Shown here piece after piece: positions 34,173 through 46,175 of a stretch of DNA of 64,000 bases. The DNA is from Agapetus fuscipes (taxonomy: Eukaryota > Arthropoda > Insecta > Trichoptera > Glossosomatidae). The stretch's first letter is position 1. Every line of letters starts with the position of its first letter. The translations under genes were made by a program, and so were the position numbers. The notes below the pieces were generated by a model. It had not been told where the DNA came from. It saw only the letters and a program-made list of their open reading frames with translations, and made no database searches. Where the stretch lies: positions 15,151,229 through 15,215,228 of the forward strand of contig OX637356.1 in assembly GCA_951799405.1 (NCBI GenBank), written 5' to 3'.

Positions 34173-35087
34173 TCAATTTATACGCAGCAAGTCTTGCTCT
34201 GATTCGATTCGGATGGCTGGCGAAACATCGTTTTTTCTCATATAAATACAGCAGTTTCGCGTCCACACGTATGAATTTTTTTTGAGTTTTGCAGCTTCTT
34301 TGGCCCTTTTTAGCAGAAATTTTGTTGCCGCTGTTAAGTGTTCATTGACATATATCGCTCTTGATTCCCCCTGCATACCCAGATCAGTCGTCGTTATTCC
34401 TCTCCTCTTTCGGATTGCCGCAATCAGCTTATTCTTCGTTAAATTGCTTCTAAATTTTGCGACAATGGCTCTTGGTCTGGAACTCTTGACGACGTGTGAG
34501 GCACGAGAGACGTAGATCACATCGTCCCTCTCCAGTTGCACTCCCAGCCCCTCTGCTACCTTGGTGAGAGCATCCATAGGGCCTGCGGAACCCTTCTCAG
34601 GAATCCCCACGATTTCTAAATTATTTTGTTTGTCCCTTTGTTCGGCGAGGGACAGCTTAGAGGACAATGTGGAAGTTAATTTATCTAAGCACTCCACCTG
34701 CCCCTTGTATTTGACCAGCTTGTCCTCACAAGTGCATTTGAATCTTTCAGCCTCAAGTACCTCACACCTCGTCTCCAGTGCAGCACATCTACCCTGAAGT
34801 TCCTCGAGTGCCTTTAAAACCCTGTCATAATCCATCTTGGGATCCGATTTAAGACCCACTGAAGTCTGAGTCGAAGCCACAGGAGATGGGCTAGGGCCCG
34901 GCTTCAACGATCTTGGGTCCTCCACTTTGCAGCTTCTACACATCCACTGTGAACGGGTCCTAGTGGTCTGTTTTTTTAAGAACTCCGTAGGTAATTGCTG
35001 ACATGACACGTGGAAACCGAGACAGCATCTGGAGCATTTCAAAGTTTTTTTGGGACTAATTTCATCGCTACAAATATGGCCCTTCAT
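34173..35087 (-). CDS. LINE ORF1 protein with PHD-like finger and coiled coil
   Basis: The 304-residue intact frame starts at a true ATG (35,087). The N-terminus has a PHD-like Cys/His set (C6, C18, C21, H26, C29, C50, C53). A heptad-rich coiled coil follows at about 80-145 (LEELQGRCAALETRCEVLEAE). The C-terminal half (NNLEIVGIPE, VSRASH, RPRAIVAKF, IYVNEHLTA) resembles the RRM-like/Transposase_22 region of LINE ORF1 proteins. Such proteins bind LINE RNA. It is upstream of the Jockey-like RT in the same orientation, so it is the ORF1 of that element. The frame is open, but its ORF2 is destroyed. Confidence 0.85.
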   Translation of the reverse strand: MKGHICSDEISPKKTLKCSRCCLGFHVSCQQLPTEFLKKQTTRTRSQWMCRSCKVEDPRSLKPGPSPSPVASTQTSVGLKSDPKMDYDRVLKALEELQGRCAALETRCEVLEAERFKCTCEDKLVKYKGQVECLDKLTSTLSSKLSLAEQRDKQNNLEIVGIPEKGSAGPMDALTKVAEGLGVQLERDDVIYVSRASHVVKSSRPRAIVAKFRSNLTKNKLIAAIRKRRGITTTDLGMQGESRAIYVNEHLTAATKFLLKRAKEAAKLKKNSYVWTRNCCIYMRKNDVSPAIRIESEQDLLRIN

Positions 35088-35574
35088 GATGGTGCTTTTT
35101 ATTATAAATATTAATAAAGTGGAGTATGATCACACTTCTCTTCTCTTTTCTCTAGCTCAATTTGATTATTTTAAAATTTTAATAATTTAAAGTTTCTTCA
35201 AAAGATGATATCTATCGGTTGGTCGCAAAAGCTTTATCGTTAGTAAGTAATATTGTAAGTTCAAAATTTTGGATAGCGCCGCTACTTGAACGGTAGCGAA
35301 AGCTCAACGTTCTTGTGAATTACTATTGTCTTCTTGAGTGACAATGATTGTCTACCTTTGTCAAACAGATTCGTATTTCAATTTTTTCTACAAAATACGC
35401 TGAATCTATCACGAACCCTCACTCCAAGCACTCACCAAACAGTAAAACCACTTGTTACTTCACTTAAAATTTAAATTATTAAGTTTTGTTTATTTTTTCG
35501 TAATTTTATAAAAGGAGCAGAATTCTATGCGTGTTTATGATAGGTATGTGTAGGTATGTGTAGTGTAGTGTAGG

Positions 35575-35998
35575 TATGTGTACTTGGAGCGGATTGTCTC
35601 TCTCCGGCTGGTATCGTATCTGGAAACTAATAACCTTATTCTGAAATGGCAATCAGCATATCGAAAAGGTCACTCTACAGAAACTGGTATGCTCAAGGTC
35701 ACGTCTGATATGATATCGGCAATGGAGCAGGGCAATCTTGCGTTGTTGGCACTTCTGGACATGAGTGCGGCTTTCGACACTGTTAGTCATGAAATACTGA
35801 TAAATAGATTGGAGGGCTCGTATGGTTTGAGAAATGGGGCCCTGGAGTGGATGACCTCCTACCTGGTAGGTCGCAAGCAGGCGGTACGTATTTGTGATGA
35901 TGTCTCACCTGTCTACTCACTCACCTCTGGGGTTCCGCAGGGGTCCGTGCTGGGTCCAGTCCTTTTTTAACTTTACACAGCCGACATTGCGAGTATGA
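35575..35998 (+). pseudogene. CR1/L2-like LINE RT, 3' piece
   Basis: It continues the RT broken at 28,656: YLERIVSLRLVSYLE, SAYRKGHSTET, LALLDMSAAFDTVSH, SGVPQGSVLGPVLF, then a TAA where an Asn codon is expected, and LYTADIASMT. It ends near 35,998 without the YADD box. Confidence 0.82.
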
Positions 35999-36765
35999 CA
36001 ATTATATTAATATTTAAAACTGAACAAATTTTAAAACTTAATTGAAATTGGATATTAACGAACCGTTTAAAGAGAACTTACATCATTCTCGACGTTTCAT
36101 CAGCGACGTAGCCGACGTCTTCAGGAGAACATCCTCTCTGCACGACGACTGAGGATGAAGTGAATTTGAAAACACTTTGTCACAAGTAATTATGTTTTGG
36201 TCTGTTACATATTTCACTTTCATCTTGTTTGTATTCTACGTCACTAGATGGTACTACGTTACCTGTACACACCGCACTAATCAAGTCAAAGACAATGATA
36301 TAATTAGTGCGGTGTGGGGGGCCAAGTGGGCTGATCTTTGTAGCGTGTTCAATCCCCGCCGGGGTCATTTGACCATAATTTTAAACCTGGTTCAACAGAT
36401 GTTATTCGGTAATTATTAATTAATAATTGCAGATAGATATTGCAGGGTATTCCATGTGTCATTGAAATATTAATACTTTTTCAATCAATGGTTTTTTTAT
36501 AAGTTTATACTCCTATGGATTCACATTTTGTTTATTCATTGTTTTTGTAAGTACATATTGTTTTTGTATAATAAATCGTAAATATTAGTAATATTTATTG
36601 TTTTGCAATTATATCAACCTTAATTTTGATCAAATCAACCCTAGAAAATAACACCAAATCTGCCTGTTTTTGATAAAAAAAATAAAGCGAATTTCCGTTT
36701 TCAGGGAAATAACACCGAAATTCACAAAAAATAACACCACTATTTTCCAGTCCCTAGTAATAAGA
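35999..36765. other. unassigned repeats between LINE and zinc-finger 3' flank
   Basis: It holds a GACGTTTCATCAGCGACGTAG motif near 36,095. An inverted repeat CACACCGCACTAAT/ATTAGTGCGGTGTG lies at 36,268-36,281 and 36,302-36,315. A tRNA-like patch follows (GGCCAAGTGGGC, GTTCAATCCCC near 36,320-36,357) and may be a SINE scrap. Similarity to the gene C 3' flank begins at about 36,760. Confidence 0.4.
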
Positions 36766-36950
36766 ACATACAGGGGAGCCAACGTTTACTCTGACCACCA
36801 TCTGGTGTGTGTTGGTATCAGGGAGAGGAAATCTAAAACATAGGACGCCCCAACCACCAAAACAAAATGTTGCATTACGGAGTTGCTCAAAGAGAAGACC
36901 AAACAATGGAATACACACAAAATCCAGCAAGCAACCTGAAGATCACTGTC

Positions 36951-38572
36951 TCAGGAATCAGCATCCTCTCCAGTATGTCTCATTTTGTGTCTCTTTAAAT
37001 TACTCAATTGACATGATTTGTAAATACAACTGTCACAGGAAAATGGCTTCTCACCAGTGTGTGTCATCTTATGATATTTTAATTTGTCTTTTGTATTTGT
37101 TTTAAACTTACAACTGTCACAGGAAAATGGCTTCTCACCAGTGTGTGTCATCTTATGATATTTTAATTTGTCTTTTGTTTTTGTTTTAAACTTACAACTG
37201 TCACAGGAAAATGGCTTCTCACCAGTGTGTGTCATCTTATGATTTTTAAAATTCTCCTTTACATGTGTCTTGTAGCTACAACTGTCACAGGAAAATGGCT
37301 GCTCACCAGTGTGTGTCATCATATGGTTTTTTAAATTCCTTTTTATATGTGTTTTGTAATTACAATTGTCACAGGAAAATGGCTTCTCACCTGTGTGTGT
37401 CATCTTATGTCTCTTTAAGTCCCCTTTTGTTGTCGTTTTGTAGCTACAACTGTCACAGGAAAATGGCTTTTCACCTGTGTGTGTCATCTTATGATTTATA
37501 AAATTCTCCTTTACACGTGTCTTGTAGCTACAACTGTCACAGGAAAATGGCTTCTCCCCAGTGTGTGTTATCTTATGATTTTTTAATTTGTCTTTTCTAT
37601 GTGTTTTGTAATTACAACTGTCACAGGAGAATGGCTTCTCACCAGTGTGTGTCATCTTATGATTTTTTAATTTGTCTTTTCTATGTGTTTTGTAATTACA
37701 ACTGTCACAGGGAAATGGCTTCTCACCAGTATGTGACATATCATGCATTTTTAAACTCGCTTTACAATGTGTTTTGAAGTTACAACTGTCACAGGAAAAT
37801 GGCTTTTCACCTGTGTGTGTCATCTTATGATTTATAAAATTCTCCTTTACACGTGTCTTGTAGCTACAACTGTCACAGGAAAATGGCTTCTCCCCAGTGT
37901 GTGTTATCTTATGATTTTTTAATTTGTCTTTTCTATGTGTTTTGTAATTACAACTGTCACAGGAGAATGGCTTCTCACCAGTGTGTGTCATCTTATGATT
38001 TTTTAATTTGTCTTTTCTATGTGTTTTGTAATTACAACTGTCACAGGAGAATGGCTTCTCACCAGTGTGTGTCATCTTATGATTTTTTAATTTGTCTTTT
38101 CTATGTGTTTTGTAATTACAACTGTCACAGGGAAATGGCTTCTCACCAGTATGTGACATATCATGCATTTTTAAACTCGCTTTACAATGTGTTTTGAAGT
38201 TACAACTGTCACAGGAAAATGGCTTCTCCCCAGTGTGTGTCATCATATGATTTTTTAAATTCTCTTTTACGTGTGTCTTGTAGCTACAACTGTCACAGGA
38301 TAATGGCTTCTCACCAGTGTGTGTCATCTTATGATTTTTTAATTTGTCTTTTATATGTGTTTTTGTAGGTACCAAGTAATTCACATTGGTCCTGCACTGG
38401 GCAGGGACCTCAGACTTCTCTTTGAATTGCACCAAGGCAACCGACGTAGCCTCTAGCTTGTGGCAGGCCAACACTCGATGGATCCACATATGACTTGTTT
38501 GGCTGCATGTGTAGCTGCAGACAGGACAGACACGAGGCTGCATAGCAGGAATTCCCACAGGAACTCCAACTC
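36951..38572 (-). CDS. zinc-finger exon of gene B (16 tandem C2H2 fingers)
   Basis: The exon starts after the acceptor ACACTTTTCAG (AG at 38,574-38,573) and ends at TGA 36,951. Reading in phase with exon 1 gives GVGVPVGIPAMQPRVCPVC. One N-terminal C-x2-C-x12-H-x5-H finger is followed by a degenerate one lacking its cysteines (YLVPTKTHIKDKLKNH). Then come 16 28-residue fingers of type FSCDSCxYKTHxKxxLKxHKMTH with TGEKP linkers, ending RHTGEDADS. The canonical Phe of the finger core is replaced by Thr (YKT). Fingers 7-10 duplicate an earlier block. The protein is a likely sequence-specific nuclear DNA-binding factor. Joined to 48,643-48,391 the CDS is 1,875 nt (624 residues). Confidence 0.9.
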
Positions 38573-39022
38573 CTGAAAAGTGTATTTATTTTGTTGTCAC
38601 TTTTCTCAATAAGCAACAAGGATAAGGAACCTCTTTATGCAGTGTGTACTCAACATGTGATGTCTTACATGTAGGAGTAGCGGCTCTAACTACAATCTGG
38701 GTGAGGGGATAACCTTGAAAGGTGTTTGATGAGATACATAAAAGATTAAAATCAAATGCATTCTAACAAGCAGACACATCGCACGCTTAATAATAAAGAG
38801 CAATAGCTCGAAAATTCGGAAAATCGAGATTTTGTAATAAAACGCAAGAACCATGCGAGAAGAATAGGTAGAATGCGACAGCCGTTCAATTTGGACGAAT
38901 ATGACTGAGATAAAACATCGGACACCTTTTTCATCCCATACAAGTTGTACTGGTTGTGTGAACTTCAAACGTGATTTGCCAACATTCTTGTTTTTTGAGT
39001 TATTGCTCTTTATTATTAAACG
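38573..39022. other. intron B start and duplicated flank
   Basis: 38,573-38,760 is nearly identical to 63,828-64,000 (GTAGGAGTAGCGGCTCTAAC), the intronic side of the zinc-finger exon. I see no gene in the rest. It contains two inverted copies of AATAATAAAGAGCAATA(G/A)CTC flanking 38,789-39,020. Confidence 0.6.
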
Positions 39023-39190
39023 TGCGACATATAAGTTCACGCTTGCACCTGCCGCATGTCAACAATATACAAACTCAATCTTAGTGAACAAGAACTCTGC
39101 AACTTTTGCCTACCTTCCCTGTAACAAAGGTCACATTGGCAAAGTGAAACATTTTTTTAATAAGAGTAGTCAGCCTCATACCAACCAGGG
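39023..39190 (-). mobile_element. decayed family X copy
   Basis: Recognisable by AAGTTCACGCTTGC, TCTGCAACTTTTGCC, AAAGGTCACATTGGC and TCAGCCTCATACCAACC. Confidence 0.65.
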
Positions 39191-39925
39191 GCGTGCATTC
39201 CATACAGGCATCGATATATAGAACTGGATGGGCTGAGAAATCAATACGTTGAGAATTAGAAATACGCTACCCCACTCATCATACAAAAATCCAAATTCAG
39301 TCTTTCGGTAACTTTCCAACTGTCAACAGGTGTGTTACCTAATTTGAAAAAAAATCCATTTAAATGCCAAACTGGGTATTTTCTAAACATGCCAACAAAA
39401 GGGAGTTAATGTGTTATAGAACATGGAATAATATTTCACTTTAACGGCAAGTTATAGATACACGGAATTCGTAACAAAACGTAAAATTCGTAATCTGTTG
39501 ATAAATGTCGTAAATAAATAAGATACGTACATTTTTATAATGTTTAACTTTGACTGTGCTCCGGCAGATGTGCAAAATAAAATAATATTTTTTGTCTACA
39601 TATATATTTTAGATTGTTCCACACTATGACGAACGACCTAACAATACATATATTATATCCATTGAGTATATATCTCGTCCGTTGGCATAGTGCTAAAAGT
39701 AGAAAGTTCTTAATCAACGTCATATATTTTAAAGGGATATTTTTTCTTCATCAACTAGAAAATTAGATTCTTATAGAACGCACGCAAGAAACATGTTTTT
39801 ATCATTATCACTTCAAAATGATATTTCAGACAGTGTTCCAGTGAACATAATATATATTTCAAGGGAAAAATACTTTCCAAAATGTGTGAGCAGAACAACC
39901 ATTACATTTCTATAATAATAATCCA

Positions 39926-40164
39926 TGATCTAAGTTGCAAGGATATATTCATTTAAAGCTCTCACATGTATGCCCACAAACCAACACGTGTAGTTCGCGC
40001 TTACAAATGCTGAATGTGTACTTACAAATAAAATCCAAACCTCAAATGAACATAAGCCCCACAACTTTTGCCGACCTTCCCTGACACAGGGGTGACATTG
40101 GCAAAGTAAACCATTATTTTACAGTATGGGCTGTCACCCTCATACCAACCTATAAGTCAAGGAA
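39926..40164 (-). mobile_element. family X copy, short form
   Basis: It starts at GATCTAAGTTGCAAGG and ends exactly at the common point TATAAGTCAAGGAA. Flanks on both sides are unrelated. Confidence 0.82.
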
Positions 40165-40954
40165 GAACATTTCATTACAATAAAATAGGTATTGCAAGTC
40201 TTGGCATATTACTTGTACAAATAAGTAGGTTACAATTATACCAATACTAACCCTACACTATCGAATGAGTACGTAGATTCCACTTCATCTTAGATGTTAT
40301 ATTATTTTATTTATTTATTTAAATAGCAAACAAACAGTTTTAACATGATACATCTTGGTACAAAAAGCATAATTGAAGTGATTAAAAACCAGCAAATATA
40401 TGTAATGAAATACATTACTACTTATTTAAAGCTTTGATTGCTATACAAAAACACTGGTTTAAATTTTGAAATAAAAAAAATGTATCTCAAAACTAACTGT
40501 AAATATTATTGTAAAATCTTTGATTTGTTCTGTTTTGGAGCTAGAGCATTGACTAGCTAGATGCGAGAGTCAGTATGAAATTGCAGTTGTATTGTACCTA
40601 TGTAATCTGGACTTTGGAGCGACACCATTGAGGTAGGGCAAGCGGGCATATGAGTGAAGAATATATTGTTATTATTACGCCTTATTCTTTTTGTGGATGT
40701 CAGATGATAGGGAATTTCGCAAAATCGTCTGTACACAAAATTCAATATGGTATCACATTATCATTTATTTCTTCCGGCGGAAGCCTGAATGCAATTTTTA
40801 TATTCATTCTGAGAATTTGACTAGTACACAACAATATGTATGCTAAATAATAATATAATTGAGAGATGAAACTTCCCACCACATATATATACCTACTCGT
40901 AGACATAATCCTGTGTGCATCTACTGGCAAATTAGGGCTGCCAAAAGCCAAAGA
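40165..40954 (-). other. unassigned, possible LINE 3' tail on minus strand
   Basis: A minus-strand frame (40,745-40,557) reads NFVYRRFCEIPYHLTSTKR..., which might be a LINE C-terminal tail. AAATAAATAAATAAAATAA (minus strand, 40,304-40,325) could be its end. The similarity is weak. Nothing else is seen. Confidence 0.25.
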
Positions 40955-42310
40955 ATATGAGATTGGCGGTCCACAATGGCATATTGGTTCAGACATTGAT
41001 GTATGGAAGTGAGGCGTGGACACTTAATGAATGTGACCTGAGTAAAGTATGTACGGTTGAAATGGCTTACCTGAGAGCAATGGCTGGAAAGACACTGAAT
41101 GATAGAGTACGTAATGATTGGGTAATGAATGATTGGGGTATCAAAGAGAATATGAGAATGAAAGTACAAAAAAGTACGATGAGATGGTTCGGACATCTCG
41201 AAAGAATGGACGATGAAGGACTAACGAAGAAAGTGTACAAAGGAAATGTCAAAGGAAAGCGCGGAAGGGGAAGGCCGAGGAAAGAATGGTTAGACCAAAT
41301 AGGTGAGATTGTGAAAGAATGGAATCTGCAGTGTGAGGGTTTACATCTCGTTACAGCAGAGAGAGAATAAGAGAAGAGTAGACCACCTTGATGTATGGAA
41401 GCGAGGCCTGGACGGTGAATGAAAGTGAAATTAGTAAAGTCCATACTGTTGAAATGGACTTTCTAAGAAGTATGATTGGGAAAAAACGGAGTGACAGGGT
41501 GAGGAATGATTTTGTAAGAAAAGAATGTGGTGCAAAAGAAAGTGTGAAAGTGAAGATTAAAAGAAGTTTGTTAAGATGGTTTGGGCATATGGAGAGAATG
41601 AATGAGGAAAGACTGACGAAGAAAGTATATGTTGGTAGAATAGATGGATGTCGTGGTAGAGGAAGACCGAGAAAGGTATGGATGGACCAAATATCCAAAA
41701 TTGCGAATGAATGGAATATCCAGAGTCATAATAAAAGAAGAGCTTGTATGAAGAAGGTTATGACTCTGGAGGAAATGAAAGAAGTATGCAAGGATAGAAA
41801 GAAATGGCGGTTGATCTGTGATGTTGGCGGCTAGGGTTTATTAAAGTGAAATTGGTTTTATGATTTAGTTTTTTTATGTCCATGTATATATTGTTATTTT
41901 TATTCTTTGTTAAAAAATGTAATTTGTCATGTATGTTCCTTGACTTATAGGTTGTTATGCGGCTGACCACCCATAATATAAAAATTGGTTCACTTTGCCA
42001 ATGTCACCCCTGTTTCAGGGAAGGACGGCAAGAGTTGCAGGGCTTATGTTCATTTGAGATTGGGTTTTTATATTGTAGGTCCACATGCGGCATGTGTTAG
42101 CGCGAAATTATACATGTCTGCTTGTGGGAATGCATTTAGTATAAATCTTAAATGATATATATCTTTGCAGCTTAGATTAGATTATGTATGAAAAAGGTGA
42201 TGAATATTAAGGAAATGAAAGTGGTTTGTAAGGACAGAAAAAAGTGGAGGCGCATCTGCGGAGGTACCGGCCACCCCTAGTGGAACGGTGGCAGGATACA
42301 GTACAGGAAA
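40955..42310 (+). pseudogene. RTE-type LINE 3' part, interrupted by another LINE
   Basis: First piece 40,955-41,378: VHNGILVQTLMYGSEAWT, TMRWFGHLERMDDEG, RGRGRPRKEWLDQ, decaying after EWNLQCE to AAGAGAAGAGTA. Last piece 42,184-42,310: TGTATGAAAAAGG, VCKDRKKWRRICGGTGHP stop, then the ACAGTACAG tail. The undisturbed order AAGAGAAGAGTATGTATG is seen at 24,792, which proves the insertion between them. Confidence 0.85.
41379..42183 (+). mobile_element. second RTE-type LINE, 5'-truncated, carrying the family X 3' UTR
   Basis: The open frame to 41,834 reads MYGSEAWTVNES, RWFGHMERMNEER, RGRGRPRKVWMDQ and KKWRLICDVGG stop. A 350-bp 3' UTR follows (41,835-42,183) whose last 240 bp are family X, ending TTAGATTAGATTA. 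This copy shows what family X is: the 3' end of this LINE. It inserted into the RTE LINE around it. Confidence 0.88.
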
Positions 42311-43084
42311 GTACTCAAAACATGCTTAAAAGTTAAATAAATAGTTTGAGACATACCCCCTTATTCATAAAAAGGTTTTAATTTTTAAACCAGTAAAAAG
42401 TCAGTTTTTCCATACTAATAAGCTGGTTTATCTCTGGTTTTGGGTTCAACCAATCTAATGAATAAGGCCGTCTATGTTTATTTATTGTTTTGCAATCACG
42501 AAAAATACAAAACTTATCAATATTTATCCTAAATTTTGATTTATGAATAAAAGTATGTTTGTTCAACCCTGAAAATGAAAACCAGCCAGAAAACAAAACA
42601 AGCATAATTTTACTCAATATTATGGCACTAGTGATATTTTTATTCAATGGCATGTCTCGGAATATGTAAATTATACGTATATGTATATGTGTGTATGATC
42701 TACTCATTGACATATGGATCTACTGTATCTATGGATACATTTCAGTGGCCCGTGGTTTTATCTTCTCAAATTTAGTACAAAAGCACCATCTGTGTAAAAA
42801 ATAAAACATTACCAAAATAAAAATTTCAATAAGTCTTTAAAAATGAGCTGTTTAAGAAACACAAATGAAAAATTGACGATAAAAATTAAAAACATTTACT
42901 TAATGACGAAGAGATTTTTGCGAAAAAATTACAAGGAGGTACTGAAAACGCGTTCACAAAAATATTACGTAAAGGCATATTCAAATAAATTAATAACTCA
43001 GTAAATAACACCAAAATGAATTTTTGAAAATCGTGAAAATGTAAATGAACAAATATTCTATCATTAAAATATATATTTGGAATT
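42311..43084. other. no feature recognised
   Basis: AT-rich DNA (42,311-43,084) with no frame or repeat that I can place. Confidence 0.4.
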
Positions 43085-43500
43085 GAATTGAAGGACAAGA
43101 AGAAGTGGCGGCTAATCTGCAATGTTGATTTCTAATGTTGGTGTATTCATTTGCTACATTTTTTGCATAGGAAATTTTTGACTTTTTTTGTATAGATTTC
43201 TTTGTAAGGTTTTGTTCTTTTTTATATTTAAATGTAATTTATTATTCATATTCCTTGACTTATAGGTTGGTATGAGGCTGACCACCCATACTGTAAAAAA
43301 TGGTTCACTTTGCCAATGTCACCCCTGTTTCAGGGAAGGTCGGCAAAAGTTGTGGGGCTTATGTTCATTTGAGGTTTGGATTTTATTTGTAAGTACACAT
43401 TCAGCATTTGTAAGCGCGAACTACACTTGTTGGTTTGTGGGCATACATCTGAGAGCTTTAAATGAATATATCCTTGCAACTTAGATTATAGATTATTATA
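43085..43500 (+). mobile_element. LINE 3' end, second family X subtype
   Basis: It begins in the C-terminal coding end (GACAAGAAGAAGTGGCGGC). The UTR differs from the 41,835 type up to TTCCTTGACTTATAGG, after which the family X body follows with an ATATCCTTGCAACTTAGATTATAGATT tail. Same subtype as 58,450-59,060. Confidence 0.85.
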
Positions 43501-44605
43501 GAAACATTAATGAAGGAAAAGTGAGTCACCTTGGAAAGTGACCATTTTTTAAATGGTTTTTTGCATATTTCCAGCTGATTTAAAGGAAAAAAAAAATTAA
43601 AAAAATGTTTTCATTCCTTTTTAATATATAGAAAGACAACCGTATATATTTATTTTTGAACAGCCAAATTTGCTTTGGGTCTCAAATACACCTTCTATAT
43701 GATTACGTTGATAAAATTTACTTTTTGTTTGTCGAAATATTTTGTTTGCGAAAGTGACAGCCATTTCTAGAACTAGTGATGTTCAAACATATAGCTACTT
43801 CTTTATTCAATCATGTAACTTCTATGCTTGCGGTAATAGATACTTGTGAAAATCATCCCGTACACAATGAGGTCGGAACATTTTTGAATTCGGAATTTAT
43901 CAGATATTTTAATACTTTCAACAACACTAGTAACTAAGTCCGTTGCCATGGTAATTCCATGGTGATGTGTAAATAGATTGAAGACGGAGTAGAGACACGT
44001 TGCTTACACAGAAAATAACAAAAGCATTTCATATGTCGTGAGCGAGACAGCAATATTAACAATGTACGGTGTCAAAGATGTTGGATCATGTCGATTGGTA
44101 CTAAATCACATTCATAGCCCTTCCATTGAATATACTTCCATGCATACAGGCACATGCGCCTGATAGGTAGGCATTTAAGGCAATTTTATGCATTTAAGCT
44201 TATATTGAGATTAAAAATCACAATTTATGTTTGATAGGAGCCATCATTGGCGACCCTTCATTAGGGGAGAATGGGGATGATCCCTGTTGCGGACGCAGCG
44301 AGCTTCAAATTATTCATGTTAAGCCAATGAAGGTCCTTCTTAGGGCAACCACTTAAAGTGCGATAATTGCGGCGACCTCGGCATGTGTAATGTGAAATGT
44401 GGACCCTTTAATAAAGAAACATTTCAACTTCAGGGTCCACTATCACACATACCGGGGGAGCTCATAGTTTAGCAATTATTGATAAAAATACAGATTTTGT
44501 CTTGTTTGTGCCGACACTCCTACGCCCCATCACTAGTTTTCGTTCCCATCCCTATTTGTGAGAATTCCTGTTATATTTTGTCCCGTTATCCCTATTGTTT
44601 CCTGG
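43501..44605. other. unassigned
   Basis: No coding seen. A GC-richer stretch (44,250-44,480) contains CCCTTTAATAAAGAAAC and could be part of an LTR or UTR, but I find no paired copy. Confidence 0.3.
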
Positions 44606-46095
44606 AAGCTGGGTGAGACAAAACAACGACAGTTGTAGGTCCACAACTCTGGGAATCAAAAATGTCAGCGGAGACATTCTGTGGAATAAAGACGATGTAA
44701 AAAAGAGATGGAAAGAATATTTTAATGAGGTTTTTGGTGAAGAAGAATGTGATTTAACTGTGAAAGGAGATTATGATGAGGGTAATGTTTTGAAAATATC
44801 GAAAGAAGAAGTAAGAAAGGTCATAAAGGAATTAAAGAATGGGAAAGCTGCAAGTGTGGATGGTGTGAGACCTGAGATGATGAAAGCGGGAGGAGAATGT
44901 GTGATTGAATGGATGAAAGAGCTTTGCGAATTGTGTGTTAGTGTCAAGGAGGTTCCATCGGACTGGAGAGAGGCGGTCATTGTGCCAATTTACAAAGGTA
45001 AAGGTGACAAAAAAGACTGCCGTAACTTCAGACCGATTAGCCTTCTTAGTGTGCCAGGTAAAGTGCTATGCAAGATTCTTATCCATAGGGTAAGATTATC
45101 CACCCAGGAGAAGGTCTCAGATATACAATCTGGCTTTGTGCCGGAAAGAGGTTGCGTAGACCAGATATTCGCGCTTCGACAGATAGTCGAAGGGCATGGC
45201 ATACAAATTGGAGAGAGAAAAGTCGGAGTTCTGCTTTATGCTGATGACGCAGTACTAATTGCTGATTCAGCAGCGGAACTTCAGGCAATGCTCTCTAGTC
45301 TGAACCATGCTCTGTGTGTGTGAACAAGTTGAAAATTAATGCAAGTAAGACGAAAGTACTGATTTTTGACAGAACGGATGAAAATGAAGAATGCACGTTT
45401 ATGTTGAATGGTACAAAAGTTGAAATTATGGATGAATTTAGATACTTGGGAAGTATGTTTGAGAAGAATGGAAAGATGACAAGAGAACTTGAGAATAGGG
45501 TGTGCAAGGGAAAGCAAGTGGTCGGTGCAATAGGAAGAATAGCAAAGAACAAGCGATTGACGATGGATCTGAGAATGGCGGTACACAATGGCATATTGTT
45601 ACCGACTTTGATGTATGGAAGTGAAGCATGGACAGTGAACGATAGCGAAATGAGTAAAGTATGTACGGTGGAAATGAAGCATTTGAGAAGCATGACAGGA
45701 AAAACTCTGAGGGATAGAGTTAGGAATGAATGGGTAAAAAAAGAATTTAATTTGAAAGAGGATGTGAAAATTAAGGTACAAAAGAATGTGATGAGATGGT
45801 TTGGGCATGTGGAAAGAATGAATGATGATAGACTGACAAAGTATGTATACAAAGAAAGTGTGAAAGGAAAAAGAGGGAAGGGACGACCGAGAAAAGTATG
45901 GAGTGATCAGATTGAGGAGATTGTGAAAGAATGGGATATACAAAGTGAGCGTAAAAGAAGAAAATGCATGAAAAAGGTGATGGATATGAATGAATTGAAA
46001 GAGGTATGTAAGGATAGGAAAAAATGGAGGCAACTCTGCAGAGGCTCTGGCCACCCCTAGCGGAATGGCGACAGAGTACAGTTACAGTATATGCC
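44606..46095 (+). pseudogene. RTE-type LINE, internally deleted (copy B)
   Basis: Paralogue of the copy at 1,223-3,320, starting later (GCTGGGTGAGAC). The A-run at 44,698-44,704 is intact, so the linker and RT N-terminus are one frame (44,595-45,323). A TG-repeat expansion (CTCTGTGTGTGTGAAC near 45,312) shifts frame before NKLKINASKTK. The same 95-residue RT deletion is present. It ends CRGSGHP, stop 46,060. Confidence 0.9.
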
Positions 46096-46175
46096 TAATA
46101 GTAAATACGTTGCGGGTCACTTGAAGATCTTTGTTTATACAGAAATAATATTTGCTGTGGTGTAGGTTCAACATA

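Larger units (their letters stand above)
28657..35574 (-). mobile_element. Jockey-like LINE, fragmented, nested in the CR1/L2-like LINE
   Basis: The minus-strand order is ORF1 (35,087-34,173), a lost endonuclease, RT (32,070-30,297), a short RT piece (29,968-29,848: SLEFASPVWNPMYDTNIRRLEG) and the C-terminal tail (29,400-29,029: GLIHGYIDS, SNYAKNSIMNRL). It ends in a 3' UTR and a poly(A) tract complementary to 28,657-28,675. It is broken by a decayed foreign gene (32.1-33.6 kb), a SINE (29,969) and a LINE 3' end (29,440). Its removal joins SKV to YLERIVSL of the outer LINE. Confidence 0.75.

Noticed and set aside
33850..34266. 138-codon minus-strand frame with hydrophobic stretches
   Set aside because: It overlaps the end of the LINE ORF1 frame in another phase and a GAGAGG simple repeat; no homology is apparent.
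44250..44500. LTR of a retrovirus-like element (AATAAA-like motif, GC-rich)
   Set aside because: No second LTR, primer site or gag/pol nearby.
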